Shown here piece by piece: positions 1 through 8,043 of a stretch of DNA of 64,000 nucleotides (positions within the stretch are counted from its first letter, which is position 1; each line of letters begins with the position of its first letter). The position numbers and the translations under genes are program-made. Source of the stretch: Actinoplanes italicus (GTDB lineage Bacteria > Actinomycetota > Actinomycetes > Mycobacteriales > Micromonosporaceae); assembly GCF_003001815.1 (NCBI RefSeq), contig NZ_PVMZ01000002.1, forward strand, positions 186,001-250,000, written 5' to 3'. The notes under the pieces were generated by a model. That model had not been told where the DNA came from and searched no databases. It saw nothing but the letters and a program-made list of their open reading frames with translations.

Positions 1-144
1 GGAATGTGGCTCTATGCGGTAGCGTGGCCCGCGAGCGCGGGCTATCTTCTCGCGGAGCACGTCGTCCTGCACGACCTCTCCGAGGGCGTGCCGCCTGAGC
101 TCGTGTTCGGAGCGCCGTCGCCCTACCTGCATGGCCGCGCCTAA
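1..144 (+). CDS. 3' end of an unidentified gene (partial)
   Basis: The frame is already open at base 1 and ends at TAA 142-144, leaving 47 codons. The visible peptide is hydrophobic at first (MWLYAVAWPASAGYLLAEH) and ends in a proline-containing tail, SPYLHGRA. An in-frame ATG at base 4 means it could be a tiny complete gene, but the window edge hides any ribosome site. I do not recognise the product. Confidence 0.4.
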   Translation, partial: GMWLYAVAWPASAGYLLAEHVVLHDLSEGVPPELVFGAPSPYLHGRA

Positions 145-274
145 TCCCTAGGTGGTGACCTGCAGCTATGGCAATCGACTTTCTGGCCACTTTGTTCACA
201 CCAAGCGACGAAGCTGATACCGTCAGTATTGCCGCGGCGCTGAACGCAACCCGCACCGGAGGAGAAGGCCCGCC

Positions 275-433
275 ATGATCAAGAAGGTTCTCACCTGGCT
301 TGGCATTGCATTCTTGATCTTCTTCATCGCCTTCAACCCGAGCTCGGCCGCGGCGGTGTTCGAGTCACTCGGAGGCACGATCGCCGACATCGCCGAGGGC
401 TTCGGCACTTTCTTCACCGACCTCGTCGCATAG
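275..433 (+). CDS. Small single-pass membrane protein (52 aa)
   Basis: ATG at 275 follows a strong purine-rich ribosome site (ggaggagaagg, 258-268) and the frame ends at TAG 431-433. The 52-residue product starts MIKKVLTWLGIAFLIFFIAF, one transmembrane or signal-anchor segment (about residues 5-21), and continues with a short amphipathic tail rich in Phe, Gly and Ala. Codon use is GC-rich like the neighbours. It lies nine bases before the PH-domain membrane protein gene. Small proteins of this kind are common beside bPH2 proteins in actinobacteria; no function is known to me. Confidence 0.75.
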   Translation: MIKKVLTWLGIAFLIFFIAFNPSSAAAVFESLGGTIADIAEGFGTFFTDLVA

Positions 434-445
434 CATCTCTACATG
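431..445 (+). promoter_or_regulatory. Possible -10 box at the PH-domain gene start
   Basis: TAGCAT at 431-436 lies 6 nt before ATG 443, spaced as for a leaderless transcript. It overlaps the stop codon of the preceding small gene, so the hexamer may be coincidental. Confidence 0.3.
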
Positions 446-1258
446 GATCCTGGTGAGCCGCGCGACCCGCGAGGTGAGGGTGCACGTCGCCCTCAGGACG
501 ACGATGAGAGCTACGGGTGGAGAGACCCCGCTCTGGACGACGATCCTGATTTCACGGACGCCGATCCCTATGCGGACGATCCGGCGTATGCGCGGCGCCG
601 CCGCTCGCCCGACGACGTCTTCGACGAGACGGACGAGTACGAGGCGCCCAGCTTCACCGCCGAGGAACTCGAAGGGCTCGACCGCGGCGGTGGGCCACGG
701 CGCTTCCTCCCGCTGGAGGACGAGCCGACCACACTGGTCGCCCGCTACCTGTTCCCCACCGAGCGCTATCGCGGCGAGTGGAAACGGCACTGGATCCACC
801 TCGCCAAGCCGATCGGCATCGGTGCCGGGGCCACACTTCTTCTCGGCTACCTCGCCGGCTTCCTGACCAAGCAGGACATCAACGGTCTGGTGACCGTCGC
901 CGTCCTCATCTGGCTCGGGGTGATCAGCTGGGTGGCCTGGGAGGTCTTCGACTGGTACTTCGACAGGTTCATCCTCACCAACAAGCGCGTGATGGTGGTC
1001 AACGGGATCATCACCCGCAAGGTGGCGATGATGCCCCTCCTGCGGGTGACCGACATGAAGTACGAGCAGTCCGCTCTGGGCCGCATGCTCAGCTACGGGA
1101 CGTTCGTGCTGGAGTCGGCCGGTCAGGACCAGGCACTGCGCGAGGTCAAGCACCTGCCCAACCCCAACGAGCTCTACCTGCGCGTGGTCGAGGAGATGTA
1201 CGAACCGCAGGCTGTCGAGGCGCGGCTCGGCAAGGACGACGAGGGCGACGACGCCTGA
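443..1258 (+). CDS. PH-domain (bPH2/YdbS-like) membrane protein
   Basis: A 271-residue protein. Residues 1-95 are acidic, Arg/Asp-rich and probably disordered. Two transmembrane segments follow (about 123-140 and 147-168), then a bacterial PH-like domain (about 172-255). Its hallmarks are the FILTNKRVMVVNGI strand pair and the YGTFVLESAGQDQ segment. Such proteins sit in the cytoplasmic membrane with the PH domain in the cytosol; their ligand is unknown. The gene directly follows the 52-aa membrane protein gene and they may be co-expressed. The family assignment is firm; any function is inference. Confidence 0.85.
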   Translation: MDPGEPRDPRGEGARRPQDDDESYGWRDPALDDDPDFTDADPYADDPAYARRRRSPDDVFDETDEYEAPSFTAEELEGLDRGGGPRRFLPLEDEPTTLVARYLFPTERYRGEWKRHWIHLAKPIGIGAGATLLLGYLAGFLTKQDINGLVTVAVLIWLGVISWVAWEVFDWYFDRFILTNKRVMVVNGIITRKVAMMPLLRVTDMKYEQSALGRMLSYGTFVLESAGQDQALREVKHLPNPNELYLRVVEEMYEPQAVEARLGKDDEGDDA

Positions 1259-1294
1259 GTCGGTGGTGCCGCCATCACGGGTGACGGCCGGCGG

Positions 1295-1310
1295 TAGCGT
1301 GACGGTGATG
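1295..1310 (+). promoter_or_regulatory. -10 box of leaderless PHP-domain gene
   Basis: TAGCGT at 1295-1300 is 7 nt upstream of ATG 1308, and no Shine-Dalgarno precedes that ATG. This supports 1308 over the in-frame GTG at 1263. Confidence 0.55.
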
Positions 1311-2159
1311 ACCAGTATCGACCTGCACTGTCACTCGACCGCCAGCGACGGCACGCTCACCCCGGCCGGACTGGTCCGGGCGGGGGTCGCCGCCGGGCTG
1401 GACGTCATGGCGATCACCGACCACGACACCACCGGCGGCTGGGCCGAGGCCGCCGCGGCCCGGCCCGAGGGCATGCGGCTGGTGCGCGGCGCCGAACTGT
1501 CCTGCCGATGGCACGGTGTGGAGCCGGGGATCCCTCTGCACCTGCTCGCCTACCTCTTCGACCCGGCCGAGCCGGTGCTCGCCGGTGAGCTGGCCCGGCT
1601 GCGCGAGGACCGGGAGCAGCGCGCCGAGAAGATCGTCATCAAGCTGCGCGCCGACGGGGTGCCGATCACCTGGGAAGAGGTGTACGGATACGCGGCCGGT
1701 GGCTCGGTGGGGCGGCCGCACATCGCGCAGGCGCTGATCAGAGCCGGTCTCGTCACCACCACCAGCGAGGCTTTCGCGTCGGCGTGGCTGGGCGCGCGTT
1801 ACTTCGTACCCAAATCTGATCTTGATGTTTTCGATGCCGTGCGGGCCGTGCGGGAGGCCGGTGGGGTAGCCGTGTTCGCGCATCCCCGGGCCTCGAAACG
1901 CGGGCGGGTCGTGCCGGACGAGCTGATCGTCGAGCTGGCCGAGGCCGGTCTGTTCGGCCTGGAGGCCGATCATGAGGACCACTCACCCGCCGAGCGGGCC
2001 CAGGTGCGGGCGCTGGCGGAACGGCTCGGCCTGGTCGTCACGGGATCGTCCGATTTCCACGGTACGCACAAGACGGTCCAGCTCGGTGCTTTTCAGACAC
2101 GGCCCGAGGCGTACGAGAAGATCGTCTCCGCCGCGACCGGCGTGCCGGTCCTCGGGTGA
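1308..2159 (+). CDS. PHP-domain metal-dependent phosphoesterase
   Basis: A 283-residue member of the PHP family related to YciV/RNase AM-type 3',5'-nucleotide phosphatases. Metal ligands appear in the expected order: DLHCHSTASDG at the N-terminus, ITDHDTTGGW, the GAELSC glutamate, VFAHPRA and the C-terminal SSDFHG motif. It should bind two or three metal ions and cleave phosphates from small nucleotides or RNA 5' ends in the cytosol. An upstream GTG (1263) would add 15 residues, but the -10 box placement favours ATG 1308. The family is certain; the substrate is inferred. Confidence 0.88.
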   Translation: MTSIDLHCHSTASDGTLTPAGLVRAGVAAGLDVMAITDHDTTGGWAEAAAARPEGMRLVRGAELSCRWHGVEPGIPLHLLAYLFDPAEPVLAGELARLREDREQRAEKIVIKLRADGVPITWEEVYGYAAGGSVGRPHIAQALIRAGLVTTTSEAFASAWLGARYFVPKSDLDVFDAVRAVREAGGVAVFAHPRASKRGRVVPDELIVELAEAGLFGLEADHEDHSPAERAQVRALAERLGLVVTGSSDFHGTHKTVQLGAFQTRPEAYEKIVSAATGVPVLG

Positions 2160-2199
2160 CGCTCGCCGCACCGGCCTACGTCGTTGCGGTGACGACCCC

Positions 2200-2214
2200 T
2201 AACCTGCTCGGGTG
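2200..2214 (+). promoter_or_regulatory. -10 box of leaderless marC-like gene
   Basis: TAACCT at 2200-2205 is followed 6 nt later by GTG 2212. No purine-rich ribosome site precedes the GTG. Confidence 0.55.
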
Positions 2215-2829
2215 AACCTCAAGCTGTTCGGCGAATTCTTCGTGACGCTGCTGGTCATCGTCGACCCGCCCGGCATGGTCCCGGTCTTCCTCGCGCTGAC
2301 CGGCTCCCTGCCCGCGAAAGCCCGCAACCGGGCCGGCACCCAGGCCGTGCTGCTCGCCCTCGGCGTGATCATCGGCTTCGCCGTCGCCGGACAGACGCTG
2401 CTCGACTACCTGCACGTCCAGCTTCCCGCCCTGCAGGCCGCCGGTGGTCTGCTGCTCGTTCTGGTTGCGTTGCAGCTGCTCACCGGCAAGACCGACGAGC
2501 CGGCGGAACAGGCCGGCACCAGCAATGTGGCCCTCGTGCCGATCGGCACCCCGCTGCTGGCCGGGCCGGGCGCCATCGTCGCCACCATGCTCTTCGTGCA
2601 GCGGGCCGAGGGCCCCGACGAGTACCTGGTCCTGGCCGCCGCGATCCTCGCCGTGATGGCCTGCGTCTGGCTGGTGCTGCGCTTCTCCGGTGTCATCGTC
2701 CGGCTGCTGCGTCCGGCCGGGATCGAGGTTCTCACGCGCATCGCCGGGCTGCTTCTCGCCGCCATCGCGGTTCAGCTGATCGCCGACGCTGTGTTCGCCT
2801 TCGTCAAGACGTACTCCGCCCTGCCCTGA
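2212..2829 (+). CDS. MarC-family integral membrane protein
   Basis: A 205-residue polytopic protein with about six hydrophobic segments. The N-terminal signature VTLLVIVDPPGMVPVFLALT and the later PLLAGPGAI segment are diagnostic of the MarC/UPF0056 family. These inner-membrane proteins have no established transport substrate; the old link to multiple antibiotic resistance was not upheld. GTG 2212 is chosen because the first hydrophobic segment starts at once and a -10 box sits just upstream. It is a monocistronic-looking gene between PHP and RecB-type genes. Confidence 0.88.
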   Translation: MNLKLFGEFFVTLLVIVDPPGMVPVFLALTGSLPAKARNRAGTQAVLLALGVIIGFAVAGQTLLDYLHVQLPALQAAGGLLLVLVALQLLTGKTDEPAEQAGTSNVALVPIGTPLLAGPGAIVATMLFVQRAEGPDEYLVLAAAILAVMACVWLVLRFSGVIVRLLRPAGIEVLTRIAGLLLAAIAVQLIADAVFAFVKTYSALP

Positions 2830-3003
2830 GACTTGTTCTTCGCCCTGCTTTTCTTGTTCTTCCTCCGCCTCCGCCCTGCGCCTTCTGCCTCCGGCCTTCG
2901 TCAACTTTTGTTCCCCGCTTCCCGTCACCCTCCCTCCGGTGTTTTGTCCTTTTCGTTCCTTGGGTCGGCAGGGCGGTCGTGCGGTTTTGTCAGGGGGTGC
3001 TGG

Positions 3004-3018
3004 CAGGATGGTCGCGTG
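3004..3018 (+). promoter_or_regulatory. -10-like box at the RecB-type nuclease start
   Basis: CAGGAT at 3004-3009 lies 6 nt before GTG 3016. It favours this start over ATG 3079, which lies 63 bases further in. Confidence 0.4.
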
Positions 3019-3930
3019 CCCCCCACTCGTTCCCGTGCCACCAGGTCAGCGGTTCCCGAGCAGCTCGGCTTCGCCGGCATGCCCGAGCGGCTCTTCGTCT
3101 GCACGCCGAGCAAGCTCGGGGCGTATACGGACTGCCCACGGCGATACCGATACTCGTACATCGACCGGCCGGTCCCGCCGAAGGGCCCACCCTGGGCGCA
3201 CAACTCCCTCGGCGCCAGCGTGCACACCGCGCTGAAGAACTGGTACTCCTTGCCCGCGGAGCGCCGCGCGGCCGAGGCGCTGCCCACCCTGCTCAAGGCG
3301 ACCTGGGTGCGTGAGGGTTACCGCGACGTTGACCAGGAGCGGGCCGTCTACCGCCGGGCGCTCGACTGGCTGGAGAGCTATGTGGCGACCCTCGACCCGG
3401 AGGACGAGCCACTCGGGGTCGAGCGCGTCGTCGCCGCCAAGACCGCGGTCCTGGCACTGAACGGCCGCGCCGACCGGATCGACACCCGGGTCGGTGAGGC
3501 CGGGCCCGAATCCGTGATCGTCGACTACAAGACCGGCCGCTCCGGGCTCTCCGCCGACGACGCTCGCGGATCACAGGCGCTCGCGCTGTACGCGTTCGCC
3601 GCCGAGCGGATGTTCCGGCGACCGTGCCGTCGCGTCGAGCTGCACCACCTTCCGACCGGCACGGTGGTGGCCCACGAGCACACGGAGGAGTCCCTGGCCC
3701 GGCAGGTCCGGCGGGCCGAGGAGACGGCACAGGACATCATGGCCGCCGAGAAGGCCGTGGCGGCGGGTGCCGATCCGGACACGGAGTTCCCCGTCAATCC
3801 GGGTTCACTGTGCGGGTGGTGCGACTTCCGCAAGGTGTGCCCGGCCGGAGCCGAGGCCGCGGCCAAGGACCCATGGACGGCCGTCGAGCACCTGAGCCCG
3901 GCGCCGGGCGTGGGCGGGCAGGCCGGCTAG
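3016..3930 (+). CDS. RecB-family PD-(D/E)XK exonuclease with Cys cluster
   Basis: A 304-residue nuclease-like protein. The N-terminal part has CTPSKLGAYTDCPRRYRY; the catalytic core has a GRADRID strand and the VIVDYKTG motif (D...E/D-x-K type). The C-terminus carries CGWCDFRKVCPAG. One Cys near the N-terminus plus three near the C-terminus is the arrangement that binds a 4Fe-4S cluster in AddB- and Cas4-type nucleases. It probably acts in DNA repair. The open frame extends back to 2833, but that stretch is A-poor, pyrimidine-rich low-complexity sequence; GTG 3016 or ATG 3079 is more credible. Confidence 0.82.
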   Translation: MPPTRSRATRSAVPEQLGFAGMPERLFVCTPSKLGAYTDCPRRYRYSYIDRPVPPKGPPWAHNSLGASVHTALKNWYSLPAERRAAEALPTLLKATWVREGYRDVDQERAVYRRALDWLESYVATLDPEDEPLGVERVVAAKTAVLALNGRADRIDTRVGEAGPESVIVDYKTGRSGLSADDARGSQALALYAFAAERMFRRPCRRVELHHLPTGTVVAHEHTEESLARQVRRAEETAQDIMAAEKAVAAGADPDTEFPVNPGSLCGWCDFRKVCPAGAEAAAKDPWTAVEHLSPAPGVGGQAG

Positions 3931-4067
3931 CGCGGCGACCACCAGCCTTCGCCGGGGCAGCCCGGGGCAGAAACCTGGACCGATACGCGACCGCCAACCC
4001 GGTCGACGTTCATGGCCATCGCACCAGCTTCCTGTGGCGGGGCAGGCTCAGCCCTCACCTTGTGGCG

Positions 4068-4089
4068 GGGCCGGCACCCTTGCCGGCCC
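4068..4089. terminator. Hairpin between convergent genes
   Basis: A perfect 9-bp stem (GGGCCGGCA / TGCCGGCCC) with a 4-nt loop lies between the ends of the RecB-type gene and the convergent MpaB-like gene. There is no T-run on either side, so termination is inferred from position and stem strength. Confidence 0.45.
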
Positions 4090-4139
4090 TCGCGCCGGCC
4101 CGGAAACGTATGCGGTGCTTGTTCGAACCGGCTCGCCTC

Positions 4140-4994
4140 TCAGGTCAGTCCGGCTCGTTCCATGGCTTCCCGGCGTAGCGGAGCCATCTGGTACTGCTTC
4201 GGGAGCGTCGCCATGACCGTGGCGATCAGGGCTCGCAGGCCGCGGACCGATAGAGCGGCGGCCAGGTCGGTGGTCGGCCACCCGAGACCGCCGTAAATCT
4301 TGCGGGCCCAGCCCGGCAGCAGGCCGATCGCCGTGCCGGCGACGCCGAGATAGGCCCAGCGGGCCGGGCCCAGGCTCAGGCCGAGGCGCAGGGGTAGCCC
4401 ACCCCAATGCTCGGGCACCGGTGGCACGGTCAGGAACAGGGCCGTCTCCGCGCTGTCCCGGGTGAGGCTCAGCTCCGGGCGCATCGCCTCGAAGTACGCC
4501 GCGACCTCGGCGGCGGTGGAGGGGACGGTCGCCGGGTCCAGGCCCACCAGCTCGGCGGAGCGCAGCTGTTCGGTGTAGTAGCCGTCCACCTCGTCGGCGG
4601 TCAGCCGTACCCCGGCTCGTACCGCTGTCGTCAGGAACGACTCCACCTCGGCGACATGCACCCAACGCAGGAGGTCGGGCTCGTCGATCCGGAACCGTTC
4701 ACCGGTCGCCGGGTCGACCGCCGACATCCCGGCGTGCAGCCGCCGCAGCCGGCTCGCGGCCAGCTCCACCTCGTCGGTACTGCCGTAGATGACCGTGCCG
4801 ACGTAGTTGGAGGTGCGCAGCAGCCGCCCCCAGGGGTCGGCGCGGTACCCGGAGTTCTGCGATATGCCGGCCACCGCCCGTGGGTGCAGGGCCTGCAGAT
4901 AGAGCGACCGTAGGCCGCCGAGCATCAGGATTGGCTCCCGGTGCAACTTCCACGTGACCGAGTCCGGTCCGAACAGCCCGATGTCTCCTGACAT
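4140..4994 (-). CDS. MpaB-family oxygenase (DUF2236)
   Basis: A 284-residue cytosolic protein of the DUF2236 / MpaB / latex-clearing-protein family, whose known members are b-type haem oxygenases or peroxidase-like enzymes. Family features visible are the N-terminal LHREPILMLGG followed by LQALHPRAVAG and the later WVHVAEVESFL segment, which supply the conserved His and Arg residues around the haem. It has no signal peptide. It converges with the RecB-type gene, and its start region faces the Fur gene that is transcribed in the same direction. The substrate cannot be told from sequence. Confidence 0.85.
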   Translation of the reverse strand: MSGDIGLFGPDSVTWKLHREPILMLGGLRSLYLQALHPRAVAGISQNSGYRADPWGRLLRTSNYVGTVIYGSTDEVELAASRLRRLHAGMSAVDPATGERFRIDEPDLLRWVHVAEVESFLTTAVRAGVRLTADEVDGYYTEQLRSAELVGLDPATVPSTAAEVAAYFEAMRPELSLTRDSAETALFLTVPPVPEHWGGLPLRLGLSLGPARWAYLGVAGTAIGLLPGWARKIYGGLGWPTTDLAAALSVRGLRALIATVMATLPKQYQMAPLRREAMERAGLT

Positions 4995-5007
4995 GCCATC
5001 CAGCGTG
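4992..5007 (-). promoter_or_regulatory. -10-like box at the MpaB-family gene start
   Basis: On the minus strand CACGCT (5002-5007) is 7 nt upstream of ATG 4994; no ribosome site is visible. Confidence 0.35.
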
Positions 5008-5156
5008 CCACGGCCGGCGCCGAAGGTCAGGATCCAGTCGTCGCCCGTCGTACCTCGCCCATGGTCCGTTGGTCCTCGGCGCGTTCGTCGGCCCTCGCGT
5101 TTCCGTTCGGCCCCGGCCCTCGCCGCGTTCGTCGGTCTTCGTCCGTCGACGCCCGG

Positions 5157-5591
5157 TCAGGAAGCCAGGTCGGCGGTGCGGCGGGCTTTGCAGGCCGGGC
5201 ACAGGCCCCAGAAGGTGATCTCGGCCTCGTCGAGGTCGAAGCCGTGCAGCTCGGAGGGCAACAGGCACGGTCGCTCGCCGACCGCGCAGTCGACGTCGGT
5301 GATCGCGCCACAGCCGCGGCAGACGATGTGGTGGTGATTGTCGCCGGCCCGCGACTCGTATCGCGCGGGGCTGCCGGCCGGTTCGATGCGCCTGGCCAGA
5401 CCGGCCCGGGTCAGTGCGCCGAGAACGTCATAGATCGCCTGGGTGGAGACCGAGTCGATCCGGGACCTCACCTGCTGGGCGATCTCGTCGACCTCCAGAT
5501 GGCCGCCGCCGGTCAGAACCTCGAGCACGGCGAGGCGTGGACGGGTGACACGCAACCCGTGTTCACGCAGCAGTTCCTCACCGGTCGACAT
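5157..5591 (-). CDS. Fur-family metal-dependent regulator
   Basis: A 144-residue regulator. Residues 1-80 form the winged helix (LREHGLRVTRPRLAVLEVL, then STQAIYDVLGALTRAGL). The C-terminal dimerisation half has the HHHIVCRGCG segment and a second CPAC pair, giving the two CXXC motifs of the structural zinc site. It should be a Fur/PerR-type repressor of metal or peroxide genes. No catalase gene lies downstream, unlike the usual furA-katG pairing. An upstream in-frame ATG (5642) would add 17 residues without a family match, so ATG 5591 is preferred. Which metal it senses cannot be decided here. Confidence 0.88.
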   Translation of the reverse strand: MSTGEELLREHGLRVTRPRLAVLEVLTGGGHLEVDEIAQQVRSRIDSVSTQAIYDVLGALTRAGLARRIEPAGSPARYESRAGDNHHHIVCRGCGAITDVDCAVGERPCLLPSELHGFDLDEAEITFWGLCPACKARRTADLAS

Positions 5592-5760
5592 GCGTCCATG
5601 ACAACACGTCACCTCCGATTCACCAACCCGGATGGTGGTCACATCGATCGGCGCTCCGTACAGCGCGTTTCGATCACGACTTGCTCAGGGGATAGTTGCG
5701 CCGTCAGACGACTCCTAAGCTTGCCTTCACCCGGATCGCCACCGCCCGGATCGAGGAGGA

Positions 5761-6240
5761 ATGGTGCTAGACCAGGTCAACGGTTTGCCAGTACATGTCC
5801 TTGTGCTGCACGCCGCAGTCATCTTCGTGCCCCTGCTCGGTCTGGGCGCCGTCGTCTACGGCTTCTTCGCCGCTCTGCGACCCAGAATCGGCTGGGCGGT
5901 GGCACTGCTGGCCATCGTCGCGCCGGTCGCCGCCTTGATCACCAAGCTGTCCGGGACCGAGTTCTACAACCGCCTGCTCAGCGAGGAACGCGTCTCCCCG
6001 GCGGGCAAGGTGATCCTCGACGGGCACATGGAGAACGGAACAATCACGCTCTGGCTCACGCTCGCGCTGGGCGTGGTCAGCCTGGTCCTGTTCGCTCTGA
6101 CCGCCCGCAACCCGCGCGCCCTGCCGAAGATCGCCGACATCGCGTTCGGCGTGGTCCTGCTGGTGCTGGCCGGCTTGAGCGCCTGGTACCTCTTCGAGAC
6201 CGGCGATTCCGGCGCGACGGCCGTATGGGGCACCTACTGA
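5761..6240 (+). CDS. DUF2231-family membrane protein
   Basis: A 159-residue protein with four predicted transmembrane helices (roughly residues 13-35, 42-60, 92-112 and 122-142), beginning LDQVNGLPVHVLVLHAAVIF. The paired His residues in the first helix region (PVHVLVLH) and the GHMENG turn between the two helix pairs are typical of DUF2231 proteins. A GAGGAGGA ribosome site lies immediately before ATG 5761. It is divergent from the Fur gene, so Fur control is possible, but I see no clear operator. The function is unknown; membrane redox or haem roles have been proposed for relatives. Confidence 0.82.
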   Translation: MVLDQVNGLPVHVLVLHAAVIFVPLLGLGAVVYGFFAALRPRIGWAVALLAIVAPVAALITKLSGTEFYNRLLSEERVSPAGKVILDGHMENGTITLWLTLALGVVSLVLFALTARNPRALPKIADIAFGVVLLVLAGLSAWYLFETGDSGATAVWGTY

Positions 6241-6638
6241 CCGTTCGTCTCGGCCTTGGTTACTGCGTCTGGGCCTCGGCTGCTTGATCTCGGCCCTGGC
6301 AGCTGCGGCGGGGTCTCGGCTGCTTGGTCTCGGCCTTTGCCGTAGGGGCCGTGACGGCTCATTCCGGCTCCCGGTCAGCTCTGCCCCGCTCCTGACCGGG
6401 AGTTCCGGAGCAGCCCGCCCAGCACGCGGTGCCCCGCGCCCGCCGCGCGGGGGCGGGCTCATGTTCCCCAGGCCGAGGCGATACGGCTCGCCGGACCGGC
6501 GACCTCAGGCGCGTGTGGTGCCTCGGCGTGGGCCAGACGCCGGACCGGTTGTGTCGTTCCGGATCCGAACGGCCCGTGGGCATGTGTGTCGCCCGGGCGC
6601 GGGTCGGTCACCCGGCGGGTGTCGTCTCGGCGTGGTTG
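6241..6638. other. Non-coding gap with short repeats and a hairpin
   Basis: No convincing gene. Near its start the phrase ctcggctgcttg-tctcggcc occurs twice with a 40-bp period (6275 and 6315). A GC-only hairpin (arms 6431-6439 and 6445-6454, one bulge) could end transcription of the DUF2231 gene. The rest is featureless GC-rich DNA. Confidence 0.5.
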
Positions 6639-6965
6639 TCAAAAGACGACGCGGGCGCAGAGCAGGCAGACGACGATCAGCGCAATCGCTCCGGCCACCA
6701 GGCCGACGCCGTAGGTGACGGTGCGCGCCGAGCCCTCCGCCTCGTCCAGCGCCTCGAAATCTTGAGGCGGCATGCGGCGGGGCGGTGGAGGGTGCGCGAT
6801 GGTCGGCGGCCGCCACCCGGCCGGGGGTGGATCGGCGCGCGGCGGCCCCGGGTAGTCGGCGGGCCGGGCCGTCGGCGGGGTCTCACTCCGCCTGGGCGGC
6901 TCTGCGGCCGGATCGGGGCGCTGCCAGTACGCGTCATCGTCCGGGACGCTGGTGGGGGAACTCAC
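6639..6965 (-). CDS. Pro-rich single-pass membrane protein
   Basis: A 108-residue protein starting VSSPTSVPDDDAYWQRP. The first 65 residues are rich in Pro, Arg and Asp and look disordered. A single transmembrane helix lies at the extreme C-terminus (VTYGVGLVAGAIALIVVCLL), so it is probably tail-anchored with its N-terminus in the cytosol. GTG 6965 is chosen from a -10 box 8 nt upstream; GTG 6971 would add two residues, and longer in-frame extensions run over the divergent neighbour. It is divergent from a 59-aa acidic protein gene. The function is unknown. Confidence 0.65.
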   Translation of the reverse strand: MSSPTSVPDDDAYWQRPDPAAEPPRRSETPPTARPADYPGPPRADPPPAGWRPPTIAHPPPPRRMPPQDFEALDEAEGSARTVTYGVGLVAGAIALIVVCLLCARVVF

Positions 6966-6979
6966 GTTCACCGACGGTA
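6963..6979 (-). promoter_or_regulatory. -10 box of the Pro-rich membrane protein gene
   Basis: TACCGT on the minus strand (6974-6979) is 8 nt before GTG 6965. It is back to back with the promoter of the divergent small gene. Confidence 0.45.
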
Positions 6980-7016
6980 CAACCGGAGGGGGACGACGGC
7001 TGCGCCGCTGTCGGCT

Positions 7017-7032
7017 TACCCTCGTAGTCGTG
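7017..7032 (+). promoter_or_regulatory. -10 box of the small acidic protein gene
   Basis: TACCCT at 7017-7022 is 7 nt upstream of GTG 7030. It decides the start against upstream in-frame codons from 6952. Confidence 0.5.
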
Positions 7033-7209
7033 GACATCCTGGATGACCCTGAGCGTGACAACGACGCGGAGCGCGAGGTCGACTTCGAGTCCGAAGAAGC
7101 TCCGGTGCTGCCCGAACAGACCCGTGACGACACCGAGCGAGGCTGGGGTGAGCAGTCCTGGTCGAACGACGACCGTCTGCTCGAAGACCGTCCGCCGCAC
7201 TGGGGCTGA
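7030..7209 (+). CDS. Small acidic conserved protein (59 aa)
   Basis: A 59-residue, very acidic and soluble protein, starting VDILDDPERDNDAEREVDF and ending DRPPHWG. It contains the SEEAPVLPEQTRDDT segment. Composition (many Asp, Glu, Arg, no hydrophobic core) suggests an intrinsically disordered protein. Similar short proteins with the same PEQTRDD and RPPHW ends are familiar from Micromonosporaceae genomes, which argues that it is a real gene. It diverges from the Pro-rich membrane protein. No function is known. Confidence 0.65.
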   Translation: MDILDDPERDNDAEREVDFESEEAPVLPEQTRDDTERGWGEQSWSNDDRLLEDRPPHWG

Positions 7210-7527
7210 TCACGCCTGACTCCCACACCCGTCCGGCGGCTCCACCCGTCCGGCGACCCTTCGTCGTGGCTGTGGCAGCCTTTCGACGGCTCCGCCCGTC
7301 CGGCGTCTCCGACCGGCCATCGATTTCGTCGCGTGAGGGCCGTCCGGCGTCTCTGACCGCCAGCGATTTCGTCGCGTGGGGGCCGTCCGGCGTCTCTGAC
7401 CGGCCAGCGATTTCGTCGTCGCTGTGGGGGCCGGTCGGCGGCTTGGTCGGTCGGCGACCTCGTCCTGCATGCGTAGGCCGTCCGGTGGGACTGGTTCTCA
7501 GCGGCCGGGTTTGGGCCTGGCAGGACG
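7210..7527. other. Non-coding gap carrying a 44-bp minisatellite
   Basis: No gene is credible here. The gap is dominated by degenerate copies of the phrase cgtccggcg followed by gatttcgtcg, listed separately as a repeat. It separates the 59-aa gene from the 3' end of the SAF-domain gene on the other strand. Confidence 0.5.
7297..7427. repeat. Tandem repeat, period about 44 bp, three copies
   Basis: Copies begin at 7297, 7341 and 7384 (spacings 44 and 43, the second unit having lost one base). Each reads cgtccggcgtct, then gaccg and agcgatttcgtcg with a few substitutions. Weaker partial copies flank the array at 7229 and 7477. Confidence 0.8.
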
Positions 7528-8043
7528 TCAGCCGGGACGGATCACGATCGCGAAACCCCGGCCCGTGGCGGACACCGCGCGTTGAGCCTCGTCGGGGCCG
7601 AGCGCGAGGAGCAGCCCGCCGGTCGCTGGGTCGTCGGCGCCGGTCACCTCCAGGACCAGTGCGGCGCTCGCCACCGCCACGGTCCGGTCGCGGTCGCGGT
7701 CGCGGTCGCCGTCGATCCGGAGCAGGTCCACCCGATTTCCGGGACGGACCACGGTCAGGGCCGTGGGGTCGGCCAGCCGCACCGGGACCCCGACGCTTCC
7801 CGCCGGGATCGCCCGCGTGTTCCCCGCGGAGCCGGACGCCGGCGTGACCGGTGTGGCCGCGCTCGAGGACCGGGGTGCCGTCACGGGGGCGACGCAGGTC
7901 GTCGGTTGCAGCCACAGCACCGCTGCTGCTGTGAACAGCAACACGGCGGCCGAGAACAGCCGGAGTAGCGTGCCGCGGCCTGGCCGGCGCCAGCGCACCG
8001 GGTCGAGACGTTCATCGGCCGGTGCCGGGTCCTTGCGGGGCAT
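7528..8043 (-). CDS. SAF-domain protein (CpaB/RcpC-like)
   Basis: A 171-residue protein with a basic N-terminus and one transmembrane segment (about residues 26-46). An exported SAF-like domain follows: RAIPAGSVGVPVRLADPTALTVVRPGNRVDLL is its core, given here as family features rather than one motif. This resembles the periplasmic part of CpaB/RcpC, the Flp-pilus assembly protein, but no pilus genes are near, so its role may differ. A run of alternating Asp-Arg (DGDRDRDRDR) interrupts the domain and comes from a ggtcgc repeat in the DNA. It is transcribed in the same direction as the FmdB-like and 5-FCL genes upstream. Confidence 0.72.
   Translation of the reverse strand: MPRKDPAPADERLDPVRWRRPGRGTLLRLFSAAVLLFTAAAVLWLQPTTCVAPVTAPRSSSAATPVTPASGSAGNTRAIPAGSVGVPVRLADPTALTVVRPGNRVDLLRIDGDRDRDRDRTVAVASAALVLEVTGADDPATGGLLLALGPDEAQRAVSATGRGFAIVIRPG

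Noticed and set aside
5592..5760. Fur operator between the Fur gene and the DUF2231 gene
   Set aside because: No inverted repeat of the Fur-box type could be identified; the gap is too GC-rich for a by-eye call.
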